A stretch of 64,000 bases of DNA from Aestuariicoccus sp032586235 (GTDB lineage Bacteria > Pseudomonadota > Alphaproteobacteria > Rhodobacterales > Rhodobacteraceae): NCBI RefSeq assembly GCF_032586235.1, contig NZ_JAWHTD010000019.1, positions 7,487 to 71,486 of the forward strand, read 5' to 3'. The translations under genes and the position numbers were made by a program. This document shows, one piece after another, positions 43,544 to 52,537 of this stretch (its first letter is position 1; each line of letters starts with the position of its first letter). Below the pieces are notes generated by a model. That model was not told where the DNA came from. It saw only the letters and a list, made by a program, of their open reading frames with translations, and made no database searches.

Positions 43544-44509
43544 TCACATATTGGCTGGATCCGGAACGGCACGTCCGTCCGGATGGAACAGTTTCATATC
43601 GTTCAAAAGGGCATCGATGGCCACGGCGCCATCGCGGATCGCCTTCAGGAACCATTGGTGCTCGGATGTCGTCTCCATGCCTTTGCGACACACCAGCCAG
43701 AATCTCGAATAAGGTGCGATCGCGGTGTCGAACGGCGCCACCAACTCGCCCTTTCTCAGGTGCTCGCTGGCGAGAAATGACCCGGCGAGCGCGATATGTC
43801 CTGTGGCCAGTGTCGTCTCTACGGCGCTTGCCGTATCTGCACAGGTGACCGCAAAGGCTGCCGGCGGTTCCAGACCGTTGACCCGGCACCACGCCGCCCA
43901 TGTCGATTCATGGTTTCCCGGATCGAGGGTGAATTCAACGTTGATCAGCCCCTACTTTTTCAGATCGACCGGTCGCTTTGCAAACCGCGCAACGTCGGGG
44001 CGCATGACGGGCGTGAACCATGTCCGCAGCAACGGTTCCCAGTGGAAGTCTCCTTGGGGCTCTCTTGCCCAGCGGATCGCCATATCGACCTTGCCGCTGG
44101 CGATATCGCGATTCTGCTTGCTGAGATCCCACGAGATCCGGATGTCGGGACGTTGCGATTGCGCCTTGAAGAGTGCAGGCATGACCCAGCCATGCACTGC
44201 CCTGGCGGGTCCGCTGACAGTCAGAACAACTTCTTTCAGCGGCTCGTGCGCTTCATCCCATGCGAATTGAATTCTCTCAAACACCCGCCCGAGATTTTTC
44301 TGAAGCACCCGGCCTTTGTTTGTGAGTTCGATCGCACGATGCTTGCGAATGAACAGGGCGCCGCCAAGCTCTTCCTCCAACTGTTTGATTTGAAAGCCCA
44401 CGGCCGCCGGGGTGACAAACAATTCATCCGCTGCCCTGGCAAAGCTCATGTGCCGGGCAGCGGCCTCGAAGGTCCGCAAGGATGTCAGCGATGGAAGACG
44501 TTTGGGCAT
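43544..44509 (-). pseudogene. LysR-family regulator (GcvA-like) interrupted by one in-frame amber codon
   Basis: ATG 44509 opens MPKRLPSLTSLRTFEAAARH, with the HTH SFARAADELFVTPAAVGFQI. The frame reads to RPVDLKK and a TAG at 43954-43952. The same frame then continues GLINVEFTLDPGNHESTWAA through SAVETTLATGHIALAGSFLA and ELVAPFDTAIAPYSRFWLVC, the normal LysR C-terminus, to a stop at 43544. The full product would be about 321 residues. Only this one codon breaks it, so it is a very recent pseudogene, a sequencing error or a readthrough case. Divergent from a small secreted protein gene. Confidence 0.8.
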
Positions 44510-44515
44510 TTGACC

Positions 44516-44528
44516 CAAGAATATCTTG
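44516..44528. promoter_or_regulatory. Palindrome CAAGA-ATA-TCTTG upstream of the amber LysR gene
   Basis: Perfect 5-3-5 palindrome starting 7 bp before the lysR ATG in the 111-bp divergent gap; a possible autoregulatory site. Confidence 0.3.
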
Positions 44529-44620
44529 CCCAAGAGCAAAATCAATCTCGTTTGTCAGCTGGGGTTCAAAGTCGCAGGGTTTCTCTGCCGAAGCATGAAA
44601 TTCAACCAAAGGAGAACACC

Positions 44621-44974
44621 ATGACACGCCCCTTCATCCCCGCCGCCATTCTCGCCCTTTTCGCCGCACTGCCGGCCGCGGCCGATCAGTTTGCCGTTCG
44701 GATCGACCACGCTTACGGCGGCGCAAGCCCGCAGCTTCTGGAGGTTCTGAAGGTCTCCGAAATTGAAAGCTTCTCCGAGAACGGTCGCCATTTCGTGGTG
44801 CTTGAGGCGCCGGGCGAAGCCTATGTCGAGGCCTTCTTCCACGCCATCGGCCGCAACGCGCTTGAGCTGAACGCGCTTGACGCGGATTGGACGAATCCGG
44901 CGATGCAACATCTCTCGATTGCACAACGGCTTGGCTTTCTTCGTGAGATCGACTGCGGTTTCTGCACCAGCTGA
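44621..44974 (+). CDS. Small secreted protein, unknown function
   Basis: 117 residues from ATG 44621, preceded by AAAGGAGAACACC. Signal peptide MTRPFIPAAILALFAALPAA, cleaved after AAA. The mature ~96 residues are acidic (for example EVLKVSEIESFSENGRHFVV) and end in CGFCTS with two cysteines. No known domain recognised. Being divergent from the LysR gene, it may be that regulator's target. The intact gene, with good signal and ribosome site, contrasts with the decay around it. Confidence 0.6.
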   Translation: MTRPFIPAAILALFAALPAAADQFAVRIDHAYGGASPQLLEVLKVSEIESFSENGRHFVVLEAPGEAYVEAFFHAIGRNALELNALDADWTNPAMQHLSIAQRLGFLREIDCGFCTS

Positions 44975-45374
44975 GAGGATCAAGGAGTTTCGAGCAGGTC
45001 GCCGCGAACATGGGCTTGGCTTGTCATAACCTCTTCCAGCCGATCCATGTGAAACGTCCCGGTTCGAAATGCGGAACGCCCCCCCCAAGGGAGGCGTTTC
45101 GTTCGTCTTGTTCTGACGCCTGGCGAATGTCCTGTGTGGATGGCGCCCGCATAGCAAGGGTTAAATGAGATTGTGCGTACCTTTTCAGAAGCGGTCTTGT
45201 GTCCGGCCTGTTTGCGCGGTCTCGACCGCTGGCCCTGATGGGATCCGCAGATCAGGTTCCTAACTGCTTTGCGGGCAGTGACGCCCGGGACATTCGGCGG
45301 AGTGTCCTGATCGTTGCGGCTGAAGGGTACACCATCACATCGTTGGTCTTGCTATCTCGTCTTTCCTTTCCGGC
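44975..45374. other. 400-bp region downstream of the secreted-protein gene, including one flank of the IS110 element
   Basis: No gene seen. A terminator-like hairpin AACGCC...GGCGTT lies at 45075-45098 with a T-rich tail (TCGTTCGTCTTGTTCTG). From roughly 45180 the sequence is probably the non-coding flank of the IS110-type element on the 3' side of its transposase; the exact element end could not be fixed. Confidence 0.4.
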
Positions 45375-46500
45375 TCAGGCTGCGTGCGGCCGATAGGGTT
45401 CGTTCCTGGTCAGCACTGCCCACATGATCCGAGCCGTCTTGTTCGCCATGGCGACCGTTGCGAGGCGCGCGGGCTTTCTCTGCAGCAGGTCTGCCAGCCA
45501 GGGATCGGCGCGTTCTGGGTGATTGGCAACCTGCCGGACACGGGACGTCATGCCGACGACGATGAGCTGACGCAGGTACCTGTCGCCCATCTTGGTGATC
45601 TTGCCCAACCGCTCCTTGCCGCCACTGGAATGGTTGCGCGGCGAGAGCCCTAGCCAGGCGGCAAACTCGCGACCGCTTCGAAACTGGTGGCCTGATCCGA
45701 TTGTCGCAGCCACAGCCGATGCCGTGACTGGGCCGACGCCGGGAATGGTCTGCAGGAGCTGCGCCTGCCTGCTGAGGCGTGCCTGAATGCGCATCGTGAT
45801 CTCGTACCACCCAAGCCGGTTGTGCAGGTCAATTAGCTGTCGGCTGAGGACGCGCAGAACGTCCTGGGCGAGCTCCGGCAGATCGGCCTGTTGCCCCTCT
45901 ATGATCCCTTTCGCGAAATCGATCGCCCGCGCGACACCGCGAGCAATGGCGATGCCAAACTCCGCCGCCAGGCTGCGAAGCATGTTGATCAGCTGAGTGC
46001 GTTGCCGAACCACGAAGTCCCGTGCCCGGTGCAGGGATAGAAGCGCCTGCTGTTCTTCGGACTTGATCTCGACAAACCGCATCGTCGGACGTGTCACTGC
46101 CTCGCAGATGGCCTCTGCATCGACAGCATCCGACTTGCCGCGCTTCACGTAGGGTTTGACATACATCGGCGGCATCAACCGGACGGTGTGACCCAGCTTC
46201 GACAACTCACGCGCCCAGTAGTGGCTCGATGCGCAAGCTTCCACGCCGATGAGGCAGGGCGCGAGACGGTCGAAGAACGCCAGAACCTGCGAGCGGCGCA
46301 AAGGCCGATTGAACGCAACCTCTCCTTCCTCAGTGACGCCGTGCACGTGAAAGATGGTCTTGGCCAAGTCGAGGCCGACGGTGGTAACTTGCATGGGGTG
46401 GCTCCTCTCTATCGCAGATTCTGACACCTGCACTATGGCGCATTGCGACGCCGGGGAGCGGGAGCCATCCACCCCATCTGCTGTCAGATGATTTGGACCA
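45180..46500 (-). mobile_element. IS110/IS1111-type insertion element (approximate limits)
   Basis: Contains the transposase at 45375-46394 plus non-coding flanks of about 195 and 105 bp. The flank upstream of the gene can fold: GGGGTGGCTCC (46395-46405) against GGAGCC-ATCC-ACCCC (46461-46475), and CATCTG-CTGT-CAGATG (46475-46490). Ends are estimates because this family has no clear terminal repeats. Confidence 0.55.
45375..46394 (-). CDS. IS110-family (IS1111-like) transposase/recombinase
   Basis: 339 residues from ATG 46394 with GAGAGGAG upstream. The N-terminal RuvC-like DEDD domain reads VGLDLAKTIFHVHG, LIGVEACASSHYWAR and KSDAVDAEAICEA. The C-terminal Tnp domain has IPGVGPVTASAVAATIGSGH and the likely catalytic serine in RNHSSGGKERLG. 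The gene is complete and in frame, so the element may be active. IS110-family enzymes act with a bridge RNA transcribed from the element's non-coding end. No terminal inverted repeats are expected and none were found. Confidence 0.95.
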   Translation of the reverse strand: MQVTTVGLDLAKTIFHVHGVTEEGEVAFNRPLRRSQVLAFFDRLAPCLIGVEACASSHYWARELSKLGHTVRLMPPMYVKPYVKRGKSDAVDAEAICEAVTRPTMRFVEIKSEEQQALLSLHRARDFVVRQRTQLINMLRSLAAEFGIAIARGVARAIDFAKGIIEGQQADLPELAQDVLRVLSRQLIDLHNRLGWYEITMRIQARLSRQAQLLQTIPGVGPVTASAVAATIGSGHQFRSGREFAAWLGLSPRNHSSGGKERLGKITKMGDRYLRQLIVVGMTSRVRQVANHPERADPWLADLLQRKPARLATVAMANKTARIMWAVLTRNEPYRPHAA

Positions 46501-46781
46501 CCGGAGGCCGTGACGTTCAGGAGCGTTCGCTTTGGTCTGGATTACGTTAGGCTTTCCGGCGTTAGCGCCTTCGCGACACCTGATTTTATTTCGTAACGGT
46601 AGGTTTTTGGGTCATCGTAACCGCCTTGAGGGGGAGATGAGGCAGAATTTGCGCTGCATACCTCGCCGCCGACCGACCATCCGCCTGAACCACGCCGATG
46701 CGGCCATGGCGACGTTTTGCCGGCATCCGTGAAGGTCCGCGATTGCGCCGGCTGGGCAGGAACGTCTCGTATCGCGACCTG
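46395..46781. other. 387-bp region between the IS110 transposase and the oxidoreductase gene
   Basis: The part up to about 46500 is the structured upstream flank of the IS element. The remainder has only short frames with no recognisable domain or ribosome site; I see nothing functional in it. Confidence 0.4.
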
Positions 46782-48335
46782 TCAGCCGGGAAGCTGCCGA
46801 AACAGGCTCGGATCGACGGTCGCGGCAGCCAGCACGCCGCCCCACAGCGCCCCGGGGATACCGGGGCTCAGGACATCCTGACCGGCAAGGAACAGACCCG
46901 GGATCGGCGTCCGTGTTTGCAGCGCTTCGCTCATCAACCGGTCAGGGGTCGTGTCGATGCCGTAGAATGCACCCTTGTGATGCCCCGTGATCGCGCGGGT
47001 GGTGAGCGGCGTGGACAGATTGCGGAACACGACCAGCTTGGCCAACTCGGGGAAATAGGTCTCGAACTGCGCGAACATCGCGTCTGCGACCCTTGTCTTG
47101 AAGGCCTGATAGTCTTCGCCCCGCGCCCCCGGCTCCTTGTCGGCCCAGGCTTCCACCACCGACCAGTCGGCCCAGGCGACGATTTCGCCTGCGTATTTCT
47201 GCGATGGTCCGGGTTTATGGCTGGGGTCCTTCAACGAGGCGAAGGATACGAACATGCCGGGCGGCGGACTGTCGGGGACGTCCGTCCAGACGACGTCGAC
47301 CTTGCCGCCTGGATAAATCCAGTGGTTCGACCGCGTCGCCCCGGCGCGCTGGATATCGCCCTCAAAGCCCACGAACAGGCTGAAATGGGCGACAGAGTGC
47401 GGCAGGGCGTTGATCTCGTCGATCCAGTCCTGTTGCCCGCACCCCTTTGGCAGAAGATGGTTCACGGTCTCGCGCGCCCCGATATCCGAGATCACCGTAT
47501 CCGCGCGGATGTCCTCCCCCTGCGCCGTCCGCACGCCGACGACCCGGTCGTCCTGCATAAGCAGCGTCTCGACCTTGGTGTCCGCCCGCGCTTCGCCGCC
47601 CGCGTTCGTGATCGTCGGCAGGATGTGCTCGGCAAAGGTCGCGCCGCCACCCTTGGGATACCAGGCGCCGCTTTCCAGATAGGCCCCAGTTATCAGGGCA
47701 TGCAAGGCAAAGCTCGCCTTGCTTGGCCTGCCGCCATGGTCGAACCATTGCGCGGCGAAGGCGGCCGCCAAGGCGCGATTGTCAGTGATGTCGTCGATCA
47801 CCTCCTGCGTGGTCCGCTTGCACCAGCGTTCGATGGCGTGGCTGTGCCACCATTTCAAGGCATGGCCGATGATCTCGGGCATCGCGCGGGTCATAGTGAC
47901 CTTCATAAGAGCCTCCCGGCCCTCTTTCAGCGCAGCGATCCATGCGTCGATGGCCTCCGCCTCGTCCGGGAACCGGTCCTTGAGATCGCGGGCCTGCGCC
48001 TCGTAGGGGCGGGACAAGGCCAGCGGGGCGGCATCGCCGATATGCAGATTGTCATAGACCGCGCCCATCGAGGCCAATTCGATCGGTGTGTCCGACAGCC
48101 AGTCGAGAATATGGCGCTCGCGATCTTCCGGGGCGACGCAGTTGAGATAATGGATGCCCGCATCCCAGTTGAAGCCCTCGATGGAAAAGCTGTGGCTCAG
48201 GCCGCCAAGTGTTTGGTATTGCTCAAGCAGCAGCACCTTGTGCCCGGCCTTCGACAGCGCGGCCGCCGCCGCCATGCCGCCCATGCCCGAGCCGATGACG
48301 ATAGCGTCCCAGTGGCTCTTGTCAGCCTCGGCCAT
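46782..48335 (-). CDS. FAD-dependent oxidoreductase, phytoene-desaturase/retinol-saturase (CrtI/RetSat) family
   Basis: 517 residues. The N-terminal dinucleotide motif VIGSGMGGMAAAAALSKAGH continues into HKVLLLEQYQTLGG. The C-terminal FAD contact GLFLAGQDVLSPGIPGALWG is typical of the CrtI/RetSat superfamily. Such enzymes saturate or desaturate isoprenoid or retinoid double bonds, and bacterial members are often of unknown substrate. It is not accompanied by other carotenoid genes here. It may have been brought next to the IS element, but codon use looks like that of the core genes. Confidence 0.85.
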   Translation of the reverse strand: MAEADKSHWDAIVIGSGMGGMAAAAALSKAGHKVLLLEQYQTLGGLSHSFSIEGFNWDAGIHYLNCVAPEDRERHILDWLSDTPIELASMGAVYDNLHIGDAAPLALSRPYEAQARDLKDRFPDEAEAIDAWIAALKEGREALMKVTMTRAMPEIIGHALKWWHSHAIERWCKRTTQEVIDDITDNRALAAAFAAQWFDHGGRPSKASFALHALITGAYLESGAWYPKGGGATFAEHILPTITNAGGEARADTKVETLLMQDDRVVGVRTAQGEDIRADTVISDIGARETVNHLLPKGCGQQDWIDEINALPHSVAHFSLFVGFEGDIQRAGATRSNHWIYPGGKVDVVWTDVPDSPPPGMFVSFASLKDPSHKPGPSQKYAGEIVAWADWSVVEAWADKEPGARGEDYQAFKTRVADAMFAQFETYFPELAKLVVFRNLSTPLTTRAITGHHKGAFYGIDTTPDRLMSEALQTRTPIPGLFLAGQDVLSPGIPGALWGGVLAAATVDPSLFRQLPG

Positions 48336-48561
48336 ATTGAATCTCCGTGGTATCGAAAGGGGAAAGTGAAATGCTGTAAGTCCGCCTACGATTAGTATGC
48401 GGTTGCAAAGAACGCCTTGATAACGATCAATCCAATCTGGACGCCATCAAAGCTCACGCCTTGTCCGGCGCGCCCGGTTCAAAGCTGCCAGGAAAAGCCG
48501 CGGCAGCAAACGGTGGCCTCGAAGCCCCGAGGCAACACTGCCAAATCGAGTTCCGGGTCAC

Positions 48562-48867
48562 TCAGGTTTGGATCCTGGCCCAATCCGGATCACGCATGGC
48601 AAATGCGTGCCCGTCCGCGGTTGCGATAAAGACGGCCATGTCCTCCCTGCGCCAGCAGACGGCCGTCGCAGTGCTTTCGAATTCATCTACCGAGAAACCG
48701 AGATCGGCCAGCAGGTGCGGCGAGAGCATCGCCAGGCGCTCGAGATCATCGAGGACCGTATCCCGTTTCGGTCTCTTTGGCGCGCGAGGGATAAATTCAC
48801 TCACGGACTTGCAGAGCAAGGCGAGCCAGGATGAAGCGTTATGCGGGGTGAGTTCGGAAAGGGACAT
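48562..48867 (-). CDS. Small protein with DUF1127-like motif
   Basis: 101 residues, MSLSELTPHNASSWLALLCK then LERLAMLSPHLLADLGFSVD. The LSPHLLADLGF stretch recalls the short DUF1127 motif, followed by a ~40-residue tail with VCWRREDMAVFIATADGHAF. No signal peptide. It is divergent from the LysR gene at 48978 over a 110-bp gap framed by a 9-bp inverted repeat, so it is the probable target of that regulator. Function unknown. Confidence 0.6.
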   Translation of the reverse strand: MSLSELTPHNASSWLALLCKSVSEFIPRAPKRPKRDTVLDDLERLAMLSPHLLADLGFSVDEFESTATAVCWRREDMAVFIATADGHAFAMRDPDWARIQT

Positions 48868-48871
48868 CGAT

Positions 48872-48958
48872 CTGATCCATGAAATATTGGCCTCGGTCGC
48901 AATCGTGCCCCCTGGAGAGACTTGCGCGCAAACCAGTTCTATGCACCATATGGATCAG
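48872..48958. promoter_or_regulatory. Inverted repeat CTGATCCAT ... ATGGATCAG flanking a divergent promoter
   Basis: Perfect 9-bp half-sites at 48872-48880 and 48950-48958, 69 bp apart, one near each gene start of the small protein/LysR pair. The distance allows looping by a LysR tetramer. Confidence 0.45.
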
Positions 48959-48977
48959 GAAAAGTGACCCTATCGCT

Positions 48978-49901
48978 ATGGCAAGACTTCCACCTCTGAA
49001 TGCACTTCGCGCTTTCGAAGCCGCGGCCCGTCACAACGGTTTCATTGGCGCTGCAGAGGAACTGCACGTCACGCGAGGCGCCATCAGCCGGCATGTGAAA
49101 CTTCTGGAAGACAGCCTTGGCGTTCAGTTGTTCGCGCGCCAGGCGCAGGGCGTCCGGCTGACCCAAGCCGGCCGGCAATTGACGCCGGTCCTGACGGAAG
49201 CGTTCGGTATGATCGCGCGGGGCACAGAGCGGGTCGCTTCGGATGCCTCGGAATTGCGCGTGATTTGTCCGCCCGGAACGTCAATTCGATGGCTGCTGCC
49301 AAAGCTCGATGAATTCCGTAAGGCTTACCCGGATATCAAGCTGCGCCTGACGACCGATTTCCACCCGGACAGCGGTTTCGACCCGATTGATGCCGATATC
49401 GGGTTCTCGGTGTCGAACTGGCCAAACCGGTCGCAGGAAATCGAGCATCTCACGCTCTTTCCAATCTGTCTGACACCAGCCTGTTCGCCAGGTTATCTTG
49501 AGGCCACGTCGCTTGAGCGGGCCGAAGACCTGACACGGTGCGAACTGCTGCACGAGACGCGGGACCATGCCGATTGGACGACTTGGGTGAATGCCTTCCA
49601 GCCTAAGGATGTCGATCCCCGAACGGGTCAGGACTTTCCAAACCTCGATATCGCGACGAAGGCCGCGGTGATGGGGGTCGGCGTCGTCATGGCGCACCTT
49701 GTTCTGTGCCACGAGGAGCTTGCCAGCGGGACACTGGTCACGCCGTTCCCCGACATGGTCTGCCACTCTCCGCTCGGGGGTGTGTGCCTGCTCGGTGGCC
49801 GCGACAAATGGACCAGCCCGAAGGTCGAAGCGTTCAAATCATGGGCCTACCGGGCGTCAGAGGCCGATCGAAGACGGATGGCTCACCGATCGCAGGATTG
49901 A
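48978..49901 (+). CDS. LysR-family transcriptional regulator (GcvA-like)
   Basis: 307 residues from ATG 48978 (MARLPPLNALRAFEAAARHN), the standard GcvA-type start; longer readings run through the operator. HTH GFIGAAEELHVTRGAISRHV, then a LysR effector domain with VICPPGTSIRWLLPKLDEFR. Likely controls the divergent small gene and itself. Related in type to, but distinct from, the amber-containing LysR at 43544-44509. Confidence 0.88.
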   Translation: MARLPPLNALRAFEAAARHNGFIGAAEELHVTRGAISRHVKLLEDSLGVQLFARQAQGVRLTQAGRQLTPVLTEAFGMIARGTERVASDASELRVICPPGTSIRWLLPKLDEFRKAYPDIKLRLTTDFHPDSGFDPIDADIGFSVSNWPNRSQEIEHLTLFPICLTPACSPGYLEATSLERAEDLTRCELLHETRDHADWTTWVNAFQPKDVDPRTGQDFPNLDIATKAAVMGVGVVMAHLVLCHEELASGTLVTPFPDMVCHSPLGGVCLLGGRDKWTSPKVEAFKSWAYRASEADRRRMAHRSQD

Positions 49902-50098
49902 GCCATGATGCGGCGACAGCTCGGTGCCCTTGCCACGCCAAGAGCCTGCCATGATCCCGTCGGGCCCGGGCGGCCATCCGGCGTTATCCAGTTACGAAAG
50001 CTGGACACCTGACGCACGAAACGTCCCTCGTTGACGGCCCTCTGCCGCCGGTTGCCAGGTCTGGGGCCACTTGCCGGTCACCAGCATGGCGCGGCTCC

Positions 50099-50920
50099 TC
50101 AGCCCGGGTGAAAGATGAACGACCGCATCGACACCGACCCAAGGTCGATCGCGTCGGTCATGAACGTGAGCGCGTCGCCCGAATCCGAGGCGCCGGCCAC
50201 GGTCAGCGCGGGCAGATAGTGGTCCACGCTCGGATGCGCGGCGGTCAGCAGGGGCCCGAGCCCGTCGCGGTCGGCAAGCGCCCTGAAATCGCGGTCGGTC
50301 AGCCTGTCCGCGAACAATGCGTCAAACTCCAGTGCGAAATCCTGCGGCGCGCCGTCCTTGCGCATGGTGCGCAGGTTGTGCACCACGTTGCCCGACCCAA
50401 GGATCAGCACCCCGCGGTCGCGCAGCTCGGTCAGGGTCCGGCCGATCTCCAGCTGATGCGCCAGCCCCTGCGCCATGTCGATGGACACCTGGAACACCGG
50501 CACGTCGGCCTCTGGATAGAGGTATTTCAAAACCGCCCAGGCGCCGTGGTCGAGCCCCCAGGTGTCGTCCGCCTCGGCGCGGTGGCTGTGCAGCAGGGTC
50601 ACGACCTCGCGCGCCAGTTCGGGTTGTCCCGGGGCTGCATACTGCTGGCGATAGAGCGCGTCGGGGAAGCCGTAGAAATCGTGGATCGTGCGCGGCATGG
50701 CCGAGACATCGACCAGCGTGGTGCCCCGCGTCATCCAATGCGCCGACACCACCAGGATCGCCTTGGGGCGTGGCAGGCTCTGGCCGAGCGCGGCCCAGGC
50801 GCGGCCGAACGGCCCGTCCTCGATGGCGTGCATCGGGCTGCCGTGGCCCAGAAAGACGACCGGCATCCGCGCCGTTGGGGCGAACCGGTCCTTGAGCTCT
50901 TCGAGCGTGTGGGTCTGCAT
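50099..50920 (-). CDS. DODA-type extradiol aromatic ring-opening dioxygenase (4,5-DOPA dioxygenase/YgiD family)
   Basis: 273 residues from ATG 50920. Class III extradiol (LigB-like) features: FLGHGSPMHAIED near the N-terminus, VSAHWMTRGTTLVD, GLDHGAWAVLKYLYPEADVP and AHPSVDHYLPALT supply the His metal ligands and catalytic histidines. Members open catecholic rings or act on related small aromatics in the cytosol. It is downstream of doxX (59 bp gap) in a leftward pair divergent from a LysR gene; this trio is common in proteobacteria, but its physiological substrate is not settled. Confidence 0.88.
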   Translation of the reverse strand: MQTHTLEELKDRFAPTARMPVVFLGHGSPMHAIEDGPFGRAWAALGQSLPRPKAILVVSAHWMTRGTTLVDVSAMPRTIHDFYGFPDALYRQQYAAPGQPELAREVVTLLHSHRAEADDTWGLDHGAWAVLKYLYPEADVPVFQVSIDMAQGLAHQLEIGRTLTELRDRGVLILGSGNVVHNLRTMRKDGAPQDFALEFDALFADRLTDRDFRALADRDGLGPLLTAAHPSVDHYLPALTVAGASDSGDALTFMTDAIDLGSVSMRSFIFHPG

Positions 50921-50979
50921 GGGTCTGTTCCTTTGGGCAAACCGGGCGGCTTGGTGGCCGCCCGGGGCGTTGACACGGT

Positions 50980-51402
50980 TCAGGCGAACTGACCCAGCGC
51001 TTTTTGCAGCACCGGCAGCCGCAGCGCGTAAGCGCCGCCGCCAAGCGTCGCGATGACCCCCTGCACCATGGCCCAGAAGATCGGGAACTCCCAGCCGCCG
51101 CCTTCGGCGGAGAAGAGCCAGCCGTTGCCCGCATGAACCCAGGTGGCGCCCAGCAGCACCGGGATCAGCGCCAGCGACACCAGGCGCGTGGCGACACCGA
51201 GGATCAGGGCCAGCCCGCCGCCGATCTCGGCCAGGATGGTAAGGTAGGCGAAGAGCCCGGGCAGCCCGAGGCTTTCGAAATAGCCGACGGTGCCGGCGAC
51301 GGTGAAGACGCTGATCTTGAGCCAGCCGTGGGCGATAAAGAGAGCGCCGCTCGAGACGCGAAGCGCGAGGGCGGCGTAGTCTGCATTGGTCTGCGTGGTC
51401 AT
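50980..51402 (-). CDS. DoxX family membrane protein
   Basis: 140 residues, four membrane segments. ALRVSSGALFIAHGWLKI, then GLFAYLTILAEIGGGLALIL and the TWVHAGNGWLFSAEGGGWEF loop are characteristic of DoxX/YphA proteins. These inner-membrane proteins are linked to redox stress and quinone-related processes. AAGGATTTCGTC precedes the ATG at 51402. First gene of the LysR-divergent doxX-dioxygenase operon. Confidence 0.88.
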   Translation of the reverse strand: MTTQTNADYAALALRVSSGALFIAHGWLKISVFTVAGTVGYFESLGLPGLFAYLTILAEIGGGLALILGVATRLVSLALIPVLLGATWVHAGNGWLFSAEGGGWEFPIFWAMVQGVIATLGGGAYALRLPVLQKALGQFA

Positions 51403-51494
51403 GACGAAATCCTTTTTCCGATGGCTGCGCTGTGCACAGCATGTCTGTGGGCAAGGATTTACACCTTGAAGATCGCCCACAATATGGCGAATAT

Positions 51495-51519
51495 AACAAA
51501 TGACTTCCCACGATTTGTT
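51495..51519. promoter_or_regulatory. LysR operator AACAAAT-N11-ATTTGTT
   Basis: Perfect 7-bp inverted repeat with an 11-nt spacer, ending 12 bp before the lysR start in the 129-bp gap shared with doxX. Its AT-rich arms stand out in GC-rich DNA. Fits autorepression plus divergent activation. Confidence 0.6.
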
Positions 51520-51531
51520 CTCAATATAGCC

Positions 51532-52428
51532 ATGGACCTCTTCGATCAGCTGCGCGCCTTCGTCGCCACCGCCCAGTCCGGGTCGTTCACCGCCGCGGCG
51601 GACCAGCTGGGTCTGTCGAACCGTCTGACATCGAAATACGTCGCCGGGCTCGAGGCGCGGCTTGGCGTGCGCCTGTTCCAGCGCACGACCCGCAAGGTCG
51701 GGCTGACCCCGGAGGGTGACGATCTGCTGCTGCGCGCGCCGGCCCTGCTGGACGAGCTTGACGACCTGCTGGCGGACGTGTCCGAAGGCTCGCGCGGGCT
51801 GTCGGGCGTGCTGCGCCTGTCTGCGCCCGTCACCTTCGGCGAGGTCTATGTCGCCGGAATGCTGGCCCGTTTCGCCGCGGCCAACCCGGGGATTTCCATC
51901 GACCTGCGGCTGAGCGACGCCTTCACCGACCTTGCCGCCGATGGCATCGACCTGGCCTTTCGCATCGGCCGTTTCGACATGGCCTCGCTCAAGATGCGGC
52001 GGCTTGGCGCGTCGCAGAGCCTGCCGGTGGCCAGCCCGGCCTATATCGCCAAGGCAGGCAAACCGTCGGGGCCGGAGAATCTTTCGCGGCACAGCTGCAT
52101 CGTCGACACAAACCGCCGCACCCCGAGGCGCTGGGTGTTCCGCCGCGATGGCACCGACACCACGGCCCATGTCGAAGGCCGCTTTCAGGTCAATTCGGCC
52201 AATGCCGCCGTCGACCTTGCACGCCAGGGGCTGGGCATCGCCTATGTCCCGCGCTTTGCGCTGAAAGGCGCGGTCGAGAGCGGCGAGCTGGTGCCGCTTC
52301 TGGATGGATATACCGGAGAGCGCGGCGATATCGCCGCCGTCTACCTCGAAGGGCGCGCCCTGCCGCGCAAGGTCCGGGCGCTGATCGACTTTGCGGTGGC
52401 GGACATGAAGGCCTCGCCGCTGGTATAG
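51532..52428 (+). CDS. LysR-family transcriptional regulator
   Basis: 298 residues from ATG 51532 (MDLFDQLRAFVATAQSGSFT). HTH SFTAAADQLGLSNRLTSKYV; effector domain GVLRLSAPVTFGEVYVAGML and a C-terminal NAAVDLARQGLGIAYVPRFA typical of the AaeR/DsdC-like group. Divergent from doxX and the DODA-type dioxygenase, its probable targets, with a clear palindrome just upstream of its own start. Confidence 0.9.
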   Translation: MDLFDQLRAFVATAQSGSFTAAADQLGLSNRLTSKYVAGLEARLGVRLFQRTTRKVGLTPEGDDLLLRAPALLDELDDLLADVSEGSRGLSGVLRLSAPVTFGEVYVAGMLARFAAANPGISIDLRLSDAFTDLAADGIDLAFRIGRFDMASLKMRRLGASQSLPVASPAYIAKAGKPSGPENLSRHSCIVDTNRRTPRRWVFRRDGTDTTAHVEGRFQVNSANAAVDLARQGLGIAYVPRFALKGAVESGELVPLLDGYTGERGDIAAVYLEGRALPRKVRALIDFAVADMKASPLV

Positions 52429-52537
52429 GGTCGCGACCAGCCCGCTGGCGGAATCCCGCCCACCGCCGCGCTTGCCGCTTGATCGCCGGGGCGGTAGATG
52501 GCCTTCTTTCAGGCGATCACGCAGGGATGGGGATGAC

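Noticed and set aside
45180..46500. Terminal inverted repeats for the IS110 element
   Set aside because: Searched by eye in both flanks; only internal hairpins found, as expected for this family.
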